From Arenicella chitinivorans (GTDB lineage: Bacteria; Pseudomonadota; Gammaproteobacteria; Arenicellales; Arenicellaceae), in assembly GCF_014651515.1 (NCBI RefSeq), contig NZ_BMXA01000002.1, positions 310,001 through 374,000 on the forward strand: 64,000 bases of DNA. The letters are read 5' to 3'. The position numbers were made by a program, and so were the translations under genes. The notes below the pieces were generated by a model that ran no database searches, was not told where the DNA came from, and saw only the letters and a list, made by a program, of their open reading frames with translations. This document shows, piece by piece, positions 22,751-30,968 of this stretch (its first letter is position 1; every line of letters begins with the position of its first letter).

Positions 22751-24169
22751 TTAGAATTTCACGCCAACAAAGTTGCCATACTGGCCAGAACCCGTAATGT
22801 TGTCTTGAACCATACTGAAGGTCGCTGCCGTCACATTCAGCACTTGGCTGACTGTGCCGCCGCTTCCTGAGCCAGCGTTATCGACAATCGCGTTTAAGGC
22901 CTGCAAATTACCAGACGCCGCACTCAGACCGTTTTGGGCCATCGACAAAGCACCGCCGCCAACAGTAAACGACTGCGTTGTGCCAGAATCGTCAATGTTG
23001 CCGTTAGTGATATCGATCAAGTTACCCGCTTGGATCAACGTGCTACTGGCGCTTTCCTGATTGAAGTCAGTCACCAGGTTTGAACCGATGAAGGATTGCG
23101 AGATTTCATCGATGCTGTCTGTCGTGCCCGTTGCTAGAACGGCCATGTTGCCAGCTTGAACATTGGAGGACGCGGTCGGTGTTTGATCGAAATCAACTGC
23201 CTGTGCGCCGGAGGCTATAAAGGATTGCGTCAGATCTGCAATGTCGCCATCCGAACTTGCCAGGTTTCCTGCCTGAATGTTGTTGGATGCACTGGCGGTT
23301 TGCTCGAAGATAGCGTCGCCTGACGCGATGGTGGTGGTTTGAATTGTGGAGCCAGCTGATACGCCGATGTCGCCGCCGACTTCGGTTTTCATGAAGTTAG
23401 TGGCTTGAACATTGTTCGTGCCCGACACAGCTTGCGTTACGATCAGGTCATTGGTTGTAGCTGTGAAAGACTGTACTGTCTCATCCAGCTCGCCCGTGGT
23501 AGCCACCGCGCCGTTGCCGACCTGGGTATTACTACCGCCACTGTTACCCGCACCTTGTGTCATGCGTGCTTCACCATCGACATCGATAGACTGAGTGAGT
23601 CCGACCGTGGCCACATTGACGCCTTTCGCATAGTTAACACCTTGCACGTTTCCGCTGGTTGTCATGACTGACTGCGTCATCTCCAATTCGCCACTCTCGT
23701 TGTAGTCCTGCACCAATCGGTCAATGTCAACTGTGGCATTTGCTAAGTTCGCCGCTTGTACGTTCGCACCTGCTGATGAGGTGTCTGACTGTGTCAACGA
23801 CGTCGTGCTGACGTCTGTTTGATTGACGACTTGCGAGATGACGCTGGTTGAACCGATGTTTTGACCATCGATAAAGTTGATGGCTTGGTTTGATGCATCA
23901 ACAAATGCGCCCTGATTTAAATTAACACCAACCGACGAGGCGAGATTCGCGGTTTGTGAACCTGACGCAAGATCATCTTCAGTGTTGTCGAGGGCGATAC
24001 CGTTGAGTGCCTGATTACTGCTGGCAACGTTAGTGACTGCACCCTGTGTCATGCTTGGCGCAGGCACGGTTACATCCGCTGTCTGGGTTACATTCCAGTC
24101 AGCGGCATGTGCGCCTGACGCCAGTAGGGAAGCGCCGACGAATGCTGCAATTTTGGTCATTTTTTTCAT
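22751..24169 (-). CDS. Large Q/N-rich repeat protein, probable major fibre subunit
   Basis: A 472-residue exported protein. ATG 24169 (MKKMTKIAAF) is chosen because GAGG lies 9 bp ahead and it begins a clean signal peptide ending ASGAHAA. After the N-terminal block shared with its paralogue, about ten degenerate repeats of about 35-40 residues follow, each with TQSF/TQS ... a hydrophobic-x-x-Q strand, then SxNxQAxNxA, e.g. DIADLTQSFIASGAQAVDFD and SSNVQAGNMA. Charged residues other than Asp/Glu are rare. This resembles the stacked beta-strands of curlin/HfaD-type amyloids; formation of a surface fibre is inference. It is the first gene of the operon, with a structured leader and a shared palindrome upstream. 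Confidence 0.75.
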   Translation of the reverse strand: MKKMTKIAAFVGASLLASGAHAADWNVTQTADVTVPAPSMTQGAVTNVASSNQALNGIALDNTEDDLASGSQTANLASSVGVNLNQGAFVDASNQAINFIDGQNIGSTSVISQVVNQTDVSTTSLTQSDTSSAGANVQAANLANATVDIDRLVQDYNESGELEMTQSVMTTSGNVQGVNYAKGVNVATVGLTQSIDVDGEARMTQGAGNSGGSNTQVGNGAVATTGELDETVQSFTATTNDLIVTQAVSGTNNVQATNFMKTEVGGDIGVSAGSTIQTTTIASGDAIFEQTASASNNIQAGNLASSDGDIADLTQSFIASGAQAVDFDQTPTASSNVQAGNMAVLATGTTDSIDEISQSFIGSNLVTDFNQESASSTLIQAGNLIDITNGNIDDSGTTQSFTVGGGALSMAQNGLSAASGNLQALNAIVDNAGSGSGGTVSQVLNVTAATFSMVQDNITGSGQYGNFVGVKF

Positions 24170-24290
24170 TTGGAAATTCCTCATGAGTAATAAATTAAGT
24201 GAGTGAATACATCGCATTAAGAACGGCTACCGAAGTACAGAGCGCGGAAATGCGCGGGGGGACTTGGACAATCGTTATTAATTCGTGCTA

Positions 24291-24311
24291 CCAGCCAACC
24301 CATTTGGCTGG
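24291..24311. promoter_or_regulatory. 8-bp perfect hairpin in the fibre-operon leader
   Basis: CCAGCCAA (24291-24298) and TTGGCTGG (24304-24311) form a perfect 8-bp stem with a 5-nt loop, adjacent to the larger hairpin. No U run follows, so a terminator is unlikely. Confidence 0.5.
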
Positions 24312-24315
24312 ATGC

Positions 24316-24385
24316 GGTTCTCGCTAGGCCGTGTAACGCAAATGACTGCGGGTTTGCGTCCGAATCTACACGCCCTGCGAGAACC
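24316..24385 (-). promoter_or_regulatory. 70-nt nested hairpin, candidate structured 5' leader
   Basis: Three nested complementary blocks line up on one axis: GGTTCTCGC (24316-24324) with GCGAGAACC (24377-24385), GTGTA (24331-24335) with TACAC (24367-24371), and ACGCAAA (24336-24342) with TTTGCGT (24353-24359). Together they give 21 base pairs around a 10-nt loop, interrupted by one internal loop. It would be transcribed as part of the leader of the fibre operon. Confidence 0.6.
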
Positions 24386-24450
24386 GACGAGGCAAGAATA
24401 GGCGTTTAAATTGGATTGAAAAATAGTCCAAAAAACCTATCCCGGTTGGC

Positions 24451-24467
24451 CTATAACCTAGGTTTAG
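24451..24467. promoter_or_regulatory. 17-bp palindrome, site 1 (fibre operon)
   Basis: CTATAACCTAGGTTTAG; its complement reads CTAAACCTAGGTTATAG. This matches 14 of 17 positions of the sites at 24653 and 32804 and is itself nearly palindromic around CCTAGG. It is a candidate binding site for the LuxR-type regulator at 30254 (inference). Confidence 0.6.
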
Positions 24468-24652
24468 TGCGGTTCTACGGTGATTTCAGGAGTTGATTGT
24501 GAGGTGCAGCCAGTTGCCGAGCGAGAGTGCGTTCGAGTGAAAAGGCCAATTAAATCAATACGGAAAAATCATCTAGGTGCGATGATTTGAGTGGGCATGA
24601 GCTGGCGAGTCGTGATTATTGAGGTGAGGTTCAGACCGTAAAAAAGCTCGAA

Positions 24653-24669
24653 CTAAACCAAAGTTATAG
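24653..24669. promoter_or_regulatory. 17-bp site 2 (phosphoesterase/GMC operon)
   Basis: CTAAACCAAAGTTATAG, identical at all 17 positions to 32804-32820 upstream of the histidine kinase gene, 111 bp ahead of ATG 24780. Confidence 0.65.
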
Positions 24670-24779
24670 CCGCACGGTTTAGGCTGAGTCGCTAGGGTTA
24701 TGGCGCAAAATGGCCTATGATCGATTCACCAGCAGTGCTGGGCAGGTGTCAAACTAGGGTTATAAAACGGGAAATTATC

Positions 24780-26282
24780 ATGCCCCTTTCTTCTTATGTA
24801 TGCATTTCAGACCTCCATCTGGGTGCACGTTATAGTATTTTGTCGAGTCGAGATGCGTTACATCGTTTTGATGTGGACCAGGCATCGGATTGTTTGCTTG
24901 AGTTGGTGGATGCACTGCGGAATTACATTCCAAAGGTATTTGGCGACGAGCTACCGCAATTGGTGTTGCTGGGCGACTTGGTGGATTTTGATTTTGCGTC
25001 GATGACGGATATCGTGCGGTCGATGAATGTGTTGGTCGAAGCATTGTTCGATCCGGATAAACCGGCTTTGTTTAGTAAAAACATCATTCTGGTGCCAGGG
25101 AATCACGATCACCACTTTTGGCAGACCGAGAAAGATGCTTTGTTTCTGGAGCGGTTTAATGGGCATGCAAGGCGGCCCGCAGAGCGAATTCCGTATCAAA
25201 CGACGGACTTGTTTCGTCAGGCTTCGCTGAGTTCCACGTTGTTAAACCAATTACCCCATGCCAAAAAGCTGAATCTGAATTTTGAATTAAGGTACCCGAA
25301 TTGGGGTTTGTGGCAGGCTGGTCAGAGCGGCGAGCGCGACAAGCAAGTCATCTTTCATCATGGGCATTATGTAGAGCCTCTGTATCGGATGGTTACGACC
25401 GTTAATCAGATCATGAGCGACATCGCGGATCCGGATATCGAGGAATTGGAACGTCAGAATGGCGGCTGGATTAATTTTTTCTGGTCCAGTCTTGGCGCGT
25501 CACCAGCGCAACGCGATAACACCGTCATGTTGTTTGACATCATGCAAAATCCCGCGGCGACCTACCGCTACTCGCAGCGACTCGCTGCTCTGGTCAGTGA
25601 CTATTTAAGCCGCCAGTCCGGCACCTCACCAAGCAACACCTTGATTAACAATCTGTCGCTGGAAAAAGTGCTAACCGGGATTTTTAGTGCGACCTTGGGG
25701 CGTGGATTTCAAGCCGAACGCGCCAGCAACCACCGAACCTTGTCAGAGGACGGTTGGGATGGTCTGGACTGGTACTTGTCTAAACCCTTGCACCAGCAAA
25801 TCCTGGCGGATGCGCCATCATCAGGATCGGGGCATCAAACCGATCCTGGCATAGTGGAAACTGAGACAACATTTGTTTTTGGCCATACGCATAAGCCATT
25901 CCAGGACATCGTCGGTGTGGCAGGCTATCAGCAGCCGGTTAAGGTGTTTAATTCGGGTGGCTGGGTGGTCGATCAACCGGATTTCAGTGCTGCGCAAGGT
26001 GGCGCCGTCGTATTGGTCGATGCGGAGCTTAACGTTGCCTCGCTGCGACTTTTTCAAGCCCCGGTGAATGGTCAAATGCCGACAGTAGCGGCAACCGGTT
26101 CGCATCCTGGTGAGCGGGCCGATAACCCGCTGTTAAAGCGGATGCAGGACAATATAGATCAGAGCCATTGGCAGGCATTTCAGGACAGCGCCTGCCAAGC
26201 TATGCAACAGCGTGCGATGGAAGTGCGAGATCAATTCTTTGATCGCAACTCAAGTGATGGAGTGAAGCAACATGGGCACTAA
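24780..26282 (+). CDS. Calcineurin-like metallophosphoesterase
   Basis: A 500-residue protein with the full metallophosphoesterase motif set: ISDLHLGAR (about residue 9), LLGDLVDFD (about 62), VPGNHDHHF (about 104), FHHGHYVEP (about 191) and FGHTHKPF (about 367). It would be a two-metal phosphodiesterase or phosphatase. The substrate is unknown, and the length exceeds the roughly 250-residue core through insertions in the middle. ATG 24780 is preferred to 24717 because the first motif normally lies within a few residues of the start. Its 3' end overlaps the GMC-fusion gene by 11 bp, so the two are translationally coupled and likely act together. Confidence 0.85.
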   Translation: MPLSSYVCISDLHLGARYSILSSRDALHRFDVDQASDCLLELVDALRNYIPKVFGDELPQLVLLGDLVDFDFASMTDIVRSMNVLVEALFDPDKPALFSKNIILVPGNHDHHFWQTEKDALFLERFNGHARRPAERIPYQTTDLFRQASLSSTLLNQLPHAKKLNLNFELRYPNWGLWQAGQSGERDKQVIFHHGHYVEPLYRMVTTVNQIMSDIADPDIEELERQNGGWINFFWSSLGASPAQRDNTVMLFDIMQNPAATYRYSQRLAALVSDYLSRQSGTSPSNTLINNLSLEKVLTGIFSATLGRGFQAERASNHRTLSEDGWDGLDWYLSKPLHQQILADAPSSGSGHQTDPGIVETETTFVFGHTHKPFQDIVGVAGYQQPVKVFNSGGWVVDQPDFSAAQGGAVVLVDAELNVASLRLFQAPVNGQMPTVAATGSHPGERADNPLLKRMQDNIDQSHWQAFQDSACQAMQQRAMEVRDQFFDRNSSDGVKQHGH

Positions 26283-29200
26283 TACACAGAATAAGGATGC
26301 CGCTGCGCTCAATTTGCAGCACCATATTGCGACTGATTACAGCAAAATCGAAAAGCGCAAATCCTGCAAGATCCTGGTTATCGGCTCTGGGTATGGTGGC
26401 AGTATCGTGGCATCGCGATTGGCCCGTGCCGGGCAGCGAGTCTGCCTGCTGGAGCGTGGGCAGGAATTACGTCCCGGTGAATATCCAACGGATTTGGCTG
26501 GTGTGCAGGAACAAACGCAGGTGCGCACCGATAACCCGGATCATCCGGTTATTGGTAAGCACTCGGCGTTGTTTGATTTGCGTATCAACGAAGACATGAG
26601 CGCACTGATTGGCTGTGGTCTCGGCGGCACCTCGCTAATCAACGCCAACGTGGCACTAAAGCTCGACGAAGCAGTGTTTGAACGCGACGGGTTAGCCTGG
26701 CCGCAGGTGTTTCGTGATCAACCTGGGCTGTTGGAACCATATTACAAACTGGCTCGAGAGGCGTTGGGTTCTAACCCGTACCCAATGGCGGATGATCCGC
26801 GCGCGCCCGGTTACAAACCGTTGAATAAACTCAAGGCGCTCGAAAAGTCGGCGTTGACACTCGGCGTTGAAGTACAGCGGCCGGATATTAATGTCACGTT
26901 TGATGGCGCGCGTCCAAATCATTTCGGGTTCCAGCAAAAGCCGTGTAATCTGTGTGGCGATTGCTGCTCTGGCTGCAATGAAGGTGCAAAAAACACCACT
27001 CTAATGAACTATTTACCTGACGCGAAAGCACACGGTGCAGAGCTCTACTGCAATACCACGGTACACCACATTGAGCAGCACTCGAAGGGCTGGTCAGTAC
27101 ACGTACGTGCCACGGAGCGGCCGGAAAAGAAAGACCGTTCGTATGGCAATAAGGTTATTACTGCGGATATTGTGGTGCTGGCTTGCGGTAGTCTGGGGTC
27201 GACCGAGATCATGTTGCGATCCAAGGCGGCAGGTCTGACCTGTTCCGAGCGGCTTGGCAAGCAATTCTCTGGCAATGGCGACTTGCTGGCTTTTGGTTAC
27301 AATAGCTACTGGCTGGACAACGACAAGTTCACCAATCGCTTATTGCGTGAAGACAGCAAGGCGCAGTTTGAGAGCATTTACGGAGTTGGCAAGGGCAGTA
27401 ATCAAATCAGTGATGAGCAACTGCCCGGGCCGTGTATTACCGGTGTGATTGATCTGCGCGACAACAGCCGAACGGACGAACACCAACTCATTGTTGAGGA
27501 AGGGGTCATTCCCGGTGCGCTCGCCACGGTGATGTCGGCTACCATGGTATTTGGTGCCGCTGGCAACGCCAATTTTCTGCGCTATGGTGTTGATCAGGCA
27601 GAAACTCGATTGCGTGACATTGAAGCAATTGCGACGACCATGCAGCATAATCCGGCGGGCTTAACTGATTGCGCCTATGTGGGGGCCATCAGCCGCACTC
27701 AAACCTACTTAGTGATGAGCATGGATGCCTCAGAGGGCGAATTGCAACTGGATCGGGATCGACTCAAAATTCATTGGCCCGGTGCTGGTAAAAGTAGTGC
27801 CATCAACGGTCACCATGACACCTTGGCTCGGATCAACGACGCCGTGCAAGGGCAACTAATTACCAATCCTTTGCTAAATGATGCCTTTGGTAATAAGCTG
27901 ATTACCGTGCATCCGCTGGGCGGTTGTGGCATGGGTGATACGATTGCGGAAGGCGTGGTGAATGACCGAGGTCAGGTGTTTAGCGGTTTAACCGACGATT
28001 CGGTACATGCTGGGTTGTACGTCTGTGATGGGTCGATTATTCCAGGTGCGGTTGGTGTGAACCCATTGTTGACGATTTCTGCGTTAGCAGAACGTTGCAG
28101 CGAATTGATGGCGAAAGATTATGGCTGGACGATCGACTACCTGAGTCGTGTACCCGCATCGATCGTCGAGCAGAATGAAGACGACGATGGTGACGACGAC
28201 GATGACTTGATGGAATTGAGCTTTGCTGACGAAATCGAAAGTGAGTTGTTGGGCGACGACTTTGATGATTCGGACCCGGCAACGTCGCAGGCCGAAAAAG
28301 CATTGTTGCAAGGACTGGGCAGTGCGGCGACCTCGTTTATTGACCTTAAGTCCGACATACTCAAGTCCAGTTGTCAGTTCTCCGAGGAAATGCGTGGTTT
28401 CGCGCACTCAATCAACAACGGTCTGCCCAATCCAACACTACGCCGTCATGATTATGAACGAGCTTTTGCCAGCGGCCGCGCGGCCAAGCGTGCGCTGAAA
28501 TTGAATCTGACCGTGCATATACCAGACGTGGTACTGCTCACGGCAGAGCGCCAGACGGCATGCAATATCACTGGTGGGACACTCCAGTATGGCGATGATC
28601 GTTACGATATTCGAAAAGGCACATTCCGCTTGTTGCCGCCGGATGGCCATGCCTCCGAGCGTTGGCTGATGGTCTACGAACTCGAGTGCGGCCAAAAGCG
28701 TCGCGATGGTTTCACGCTGGTCGGTCGCAAATACCTGCATGGTAAACCCGGTTCGCATTGGTGGACCGATTTGACGACCTTGTATGTGGACTTATTCCGT
28801 GCAGATACTGGTCAAGAGACGCGATTTGCAAGTGGTATCGTGTCGTTGACGTTACAGGATTTTGTACGTCAATTGAGTACCTTTGAAACCGACTTGCCGG
28901 CAAAAGCTCTGCGTAAAGCCTTGGGCGATATGTTGTACCTTGCGATCGGTGCCGCTGGCAAAGTGGACGCAATGAAGACTGGGGTTGGCTTGTACCAAGT
29001 TGCCAAACTCGGCGCATCACTGGCAGAAACCGTGTTCCGCGCGTATGGTGGGCTACTCGCGACGTTGAATAATTTTCCCAAGCAGGACGCCACTCGGTTG
29101 CCAGGCCGCTCAATGCCTAGCGGGCGTGAGTACGCCGAGATCGAAAGTCAGGCGGGCTTTACGATTAAGCTGACACGATATCGCGCCACGCACAAGTCCG

Positions 29201-30204
29201 ACAGCGCCTGTTATCCGGTGATTCTGGCCCCTGGTATGGGGGTCACGGCATCGTCCTTCGCCACCACCACCGTGGCGTGTAATTTGGTGGAATTTTTGAC
29301 TGCCAAAGGGCACGAAGTCTGGTTGCTAGATTACCGAGCCAGTGCGGATTCAGGATCGTCAACCAAGTCGTTCAGTGTGGATGAAATTGCTCAGTACGAC
29401 TGGCCAACCGCGATTGATTTTGTGTTACGTAAATCGCCCCTTGATCAGGTGCACATTGTGGCACACTGCGTTGGTTCAATGAGCCTGCTAATGGCTTTGC
29501 TGAAGCGGTTTGTTGATAAACAGACTATACGCTCGCTGGTGTCTTCGCAACTGACCTTGCATCCGGTTTCCAACTGGTTGAATAATGCCAAAGCAGATCT
29601 TGACGTTATCAACCAATTGGAGAGCATTCCGCTGATGAAACAAATGGGGAATGTGGTGACCATGCGGGCTGGCAAAACTGGGTTTGATCGTATGTTCGAC
29701 GTGATGGCGTATCAGGTGCCGACACCTGAAGGTGAAGAGTGTACTAACCCGACTTGTCATCGCGTTTTGTCGGTGTATGGGCCGTCGTATTTGCACGCAC
29801 AACTTAATCGTGCAACGCATATCAAATTGGCTGATTGGTTTGGCCCGATTCACTTGGATGCATTTCGCCAGATCACACACATCATTCGCGCAGGTCACGT
29901 GGTTGATTCCGAGGGAAAAAATACTTACTTGCAGGACATTCCGGCGGTCACGTCCAAGTCAGAAAACACCATCGAGCAGCTCGATCTTCCGATCATGTTT
30001 CTGGCCGGCGCATTGAATCTTGAGTTCTTACCACAAACCTCAGCGCGCACCTATCATTGGTTGTGTGCGCATAATCCGCTGAGTGTGGACAAGTATCACC
30101 GACATGTTTTTACTGATTACGGTCATATGGACTGCTTTATTGGTAAAAACGCTAGTCGGGATATCTTCCCTGAGCTGTATACTTGGATCGAGAAGTATCA
30201 ATAA
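26272..30204 (+). CDS. Giant GMC oxidoreductase - alpha/beta hydrolase fusion
   Basis: A 1310-residue protein. Residues about 33-600 are a GMC/cholesterol-oxidase-like flavoprotein: FAD motif VIGSGYGGSIVASRLARAG, a GCGLGGTSLINAN segment, a Cys cluster CNLCGDCCSGCNEGAK (about 224) and the C-terminal DGSIIPGAVGVNPLLTISAL (about 584). An Asp/Glu linker (about 630-670) and an unassigned middle domain follow. Residues about 975-1310 are an alpha/beta hydrolase with PGMGVTASSF, LLDYRAS and the elbow VAHCVGSMS, whose nucleophile position is Cys1066 rather than Ser, and TDYGHMDCF with the likely His. Oxidation of a sterol or alcohol followed by ester/lactone cleavage is plausible. It is coupled to the phosphoesterase and followed by the LuxR gene. 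Confidence 0.88.
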   Translation: MGTNTQNKDAAALNLQHHIATDYSKIEKRKSCKILVIGSGYGGSIVASRLARAGQRVCLLERGQELRPGEYPTDLAGVQEQTQVRTDNPDHPVIGKHSALFDLRINEDMSALIGCGLGGTSLINANVALKLDEAVFERDGLAWPQVFRDQPGLLEPYYKLAREALGSNPYPMADDPRAPGYKPLNKLKALEKSALTLGVEVQRPDINVTFDGARPNHFGFQQKPCNLCGDCCSGCNEGAKNTTLMNYLPDAKAHGAELYCNTTVHHIEQHSKGWSVHVRATERPEKKDRSYGNKVITADIVVLACGSLGSTEIMLRSKAAGLTCSERLGKQFSGNGDLLAFGYNSYWLDNDKFTNRLLREDSKAQFESIYGVGKGSNQISDEQLPGPCITGVIDLRDNSRTDEHQLIVEEGVIPGALATVMSATMVFGAAGNANFLRYGVDQAETRLRDIEAIATTMQHNPAGLTDCAYVGAISRTQTYLVMSMDASEGELQLDRDRLKIHWPGAGKSSAINGHHDTLARINDAVQGQLITNPLLNDAFGNKLITVHPLGGCGMGDTIAEGVVNDRGQVFSGLTDDSVHAGLYVCDGSIIPGAVGVNPLLTISALAERCSELMAKDYGWTIDYLSRVPASIVEQNEDDDGDDDDDLMELSFADEIESELLGDDFDDSDPATSQAEKALLQGLGSAATSFIDLKSDILKSSCQFSEEMRGFAHSINNGLPNPTLRRHDYERAFASGRAAKRALKLNLTVHIPDVVLLTAERQTACNITGGTLQYGDDRYDIRKGTFRLLPPDGHASERWLMVYELECGQKRRDGFTLVGRKYLHGKPGSHWWTDLTTLYVDLFRADTGQETRFASGIVSLTLQDFVRQLSTFETDLPAKALRKALGDMLYLAIGAAGKVDAMKTGVGLYQVAKLGASLAETVFRAYGGLLATLNNFPKQDATRLPGRSMPSGREYAEIESQAGFTIKLTRYRATHKSDSACYPVILAPGMGVTASSFATTTVACNLVEFLTAKGHEVWLLDYRASADSGSSTKSFSVDEIAQYDWPTAIDFVLRKSPLDQVHIVAHCVGSMSLLMALLKRFVDKQTIRSLVSSQLTLHPVSNWLNNAKADLDVINQLESIPLMKQMGNVVTMRAGKTGFDRMFDVMAYQVPTPEGEECTNPTCHRVLSVYGPSYLHAQLNRATHIKLADWFGPIHLDAFRQITHIIRAGHVVDSEGKNTYLQDIPAVTSKSENTIEQLDLPIMFLAGALNLEFLPQTSARTYHWLCAHNPLSVDKYHRHVFTDYGHMDCFIGKNASRDIFPELYTWIEKYQ

Positions 30205-30253
30205 CGACGCCATCTTATTCAGGAAACACAATGGAACCCCAGCGTAACGAGAT

Positions 30254-30961
30254 ATGTCCGGATTAGCGATTTTATTAGTAGATGACCACGCCTTATTTCG
30301 CAGTGGTTTGTGCTACTTGCTGAATGGGCTTGATCAGGCGCTGGACATTTCTGAAGCAGAGACGTTTGAGCAGGCGATGCGCGTCTGTCAGCCGAGCACA
30401 GAGTTGGTGCTGCTCGATTATCATCTGCCCGACAGTGCCGGATCGTTTAGTGCGTTACAGCAATTGAAGCAGGCATTTCCTTCGATCACTGTGGTGTTGC
30501 TGTCGAGTGAGGACAATCCACATATTATCCGTGGTGCGATCGACGCGGGTGCCGCTGGCTTTATACCGAAGTCGTCGACGCCTAATATTATGATTGCGGC
30601 GCTAAAGCTTATTTTGGCTGGTGGCACATATTTGCCACCCATTGCGTACGCCGACTCCGATGTGGAGTCCCGATTCGCTGCGCGCGCAGCCAAACCCGCC
30701 ATGACTGAGGCCACCAATCCGTTTATGGAAATGGAGGGGGATTTGCCCTTGAATCATTCGCAAGTGGCGCAGTTATCTAAACGACAATTTGAAGTCTTGA
30801 CCGGTGCTATTAAGGGCAAGTCCAACAAAGTGATCGCGCGCGAACTTGATATTGCCGAAGGTACCGTCAAGGCGCATTTGTCGATGGCCTATAAAATTAT
30901 CGACGTCAAGAATCGCACCGAGGCGGTCTACATGGCTGCCAAGCTTAAGTTTGGTCTTTAG
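30254..30961 (+). CDS. LuxR/NarL-family response regulator
   Basis: A 235-residue protein. The receiver domain has the acidic pair in LLVDDHALF (about residue 7), phospho-acceptor Asp55 in LLDYHLP, a Ser in VVLLSSED and Lys in FIPKSS. The C-terminal LuxR HTH has LSKRQFEVLTGAIKGKSNKV and GTVKAHLSMAYKII. It is a transcription factor activated by phosphorylation. It starts 49 bp after the GMC-fusion gene on the same strand and is convergent with a hybrid histidine kinase (7 bp between stops), its probable partner. The 17-bp palindromes in front of the kinase, phosphoesterase and fibre genes are its best candidate targets (inference). Confidence 0.9.
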   Translation: MSGLAILLVDDHALFRSGLCYLLNGLDQALDISEAETFEQAMRVCQPSTELVLLDYHLPDSAGSFSALQQLKQAFPSITVVLLSSEDNPHIIRGAIDAGAAGFIPKSSTPNIMIAALKLILAGGTYLPPIAYADSDVESRFAARAAKPAMTEATNPFMEMEGDLPLNHSQVAQLSKRQFEVLTGAIKGKSNKVIARELDIAEGTVKAHLSMAYKIIDVKNRTEAVYMAAKLKFGL

Positions 30962-30968
30962 CCGGCGA

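Larger units (their letters stand above)
24170..24779. other. 610-bp divergent regulatory region of fibre locus and phosphoesterase operon
   Basis: No gene is supported. It contains two strong hairpins on the fibre side (24291-24311 and 24316-24385), a 17-bp palindrome at 24451-24467, an identical-class site at 24653-24669, and degenerate GGGTTAT-type half sites at about 24690 and 24754. The first repeat-protein start is about 280 bp from its palindrome, implying a long untranslated leader. Confidence 0.6.
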
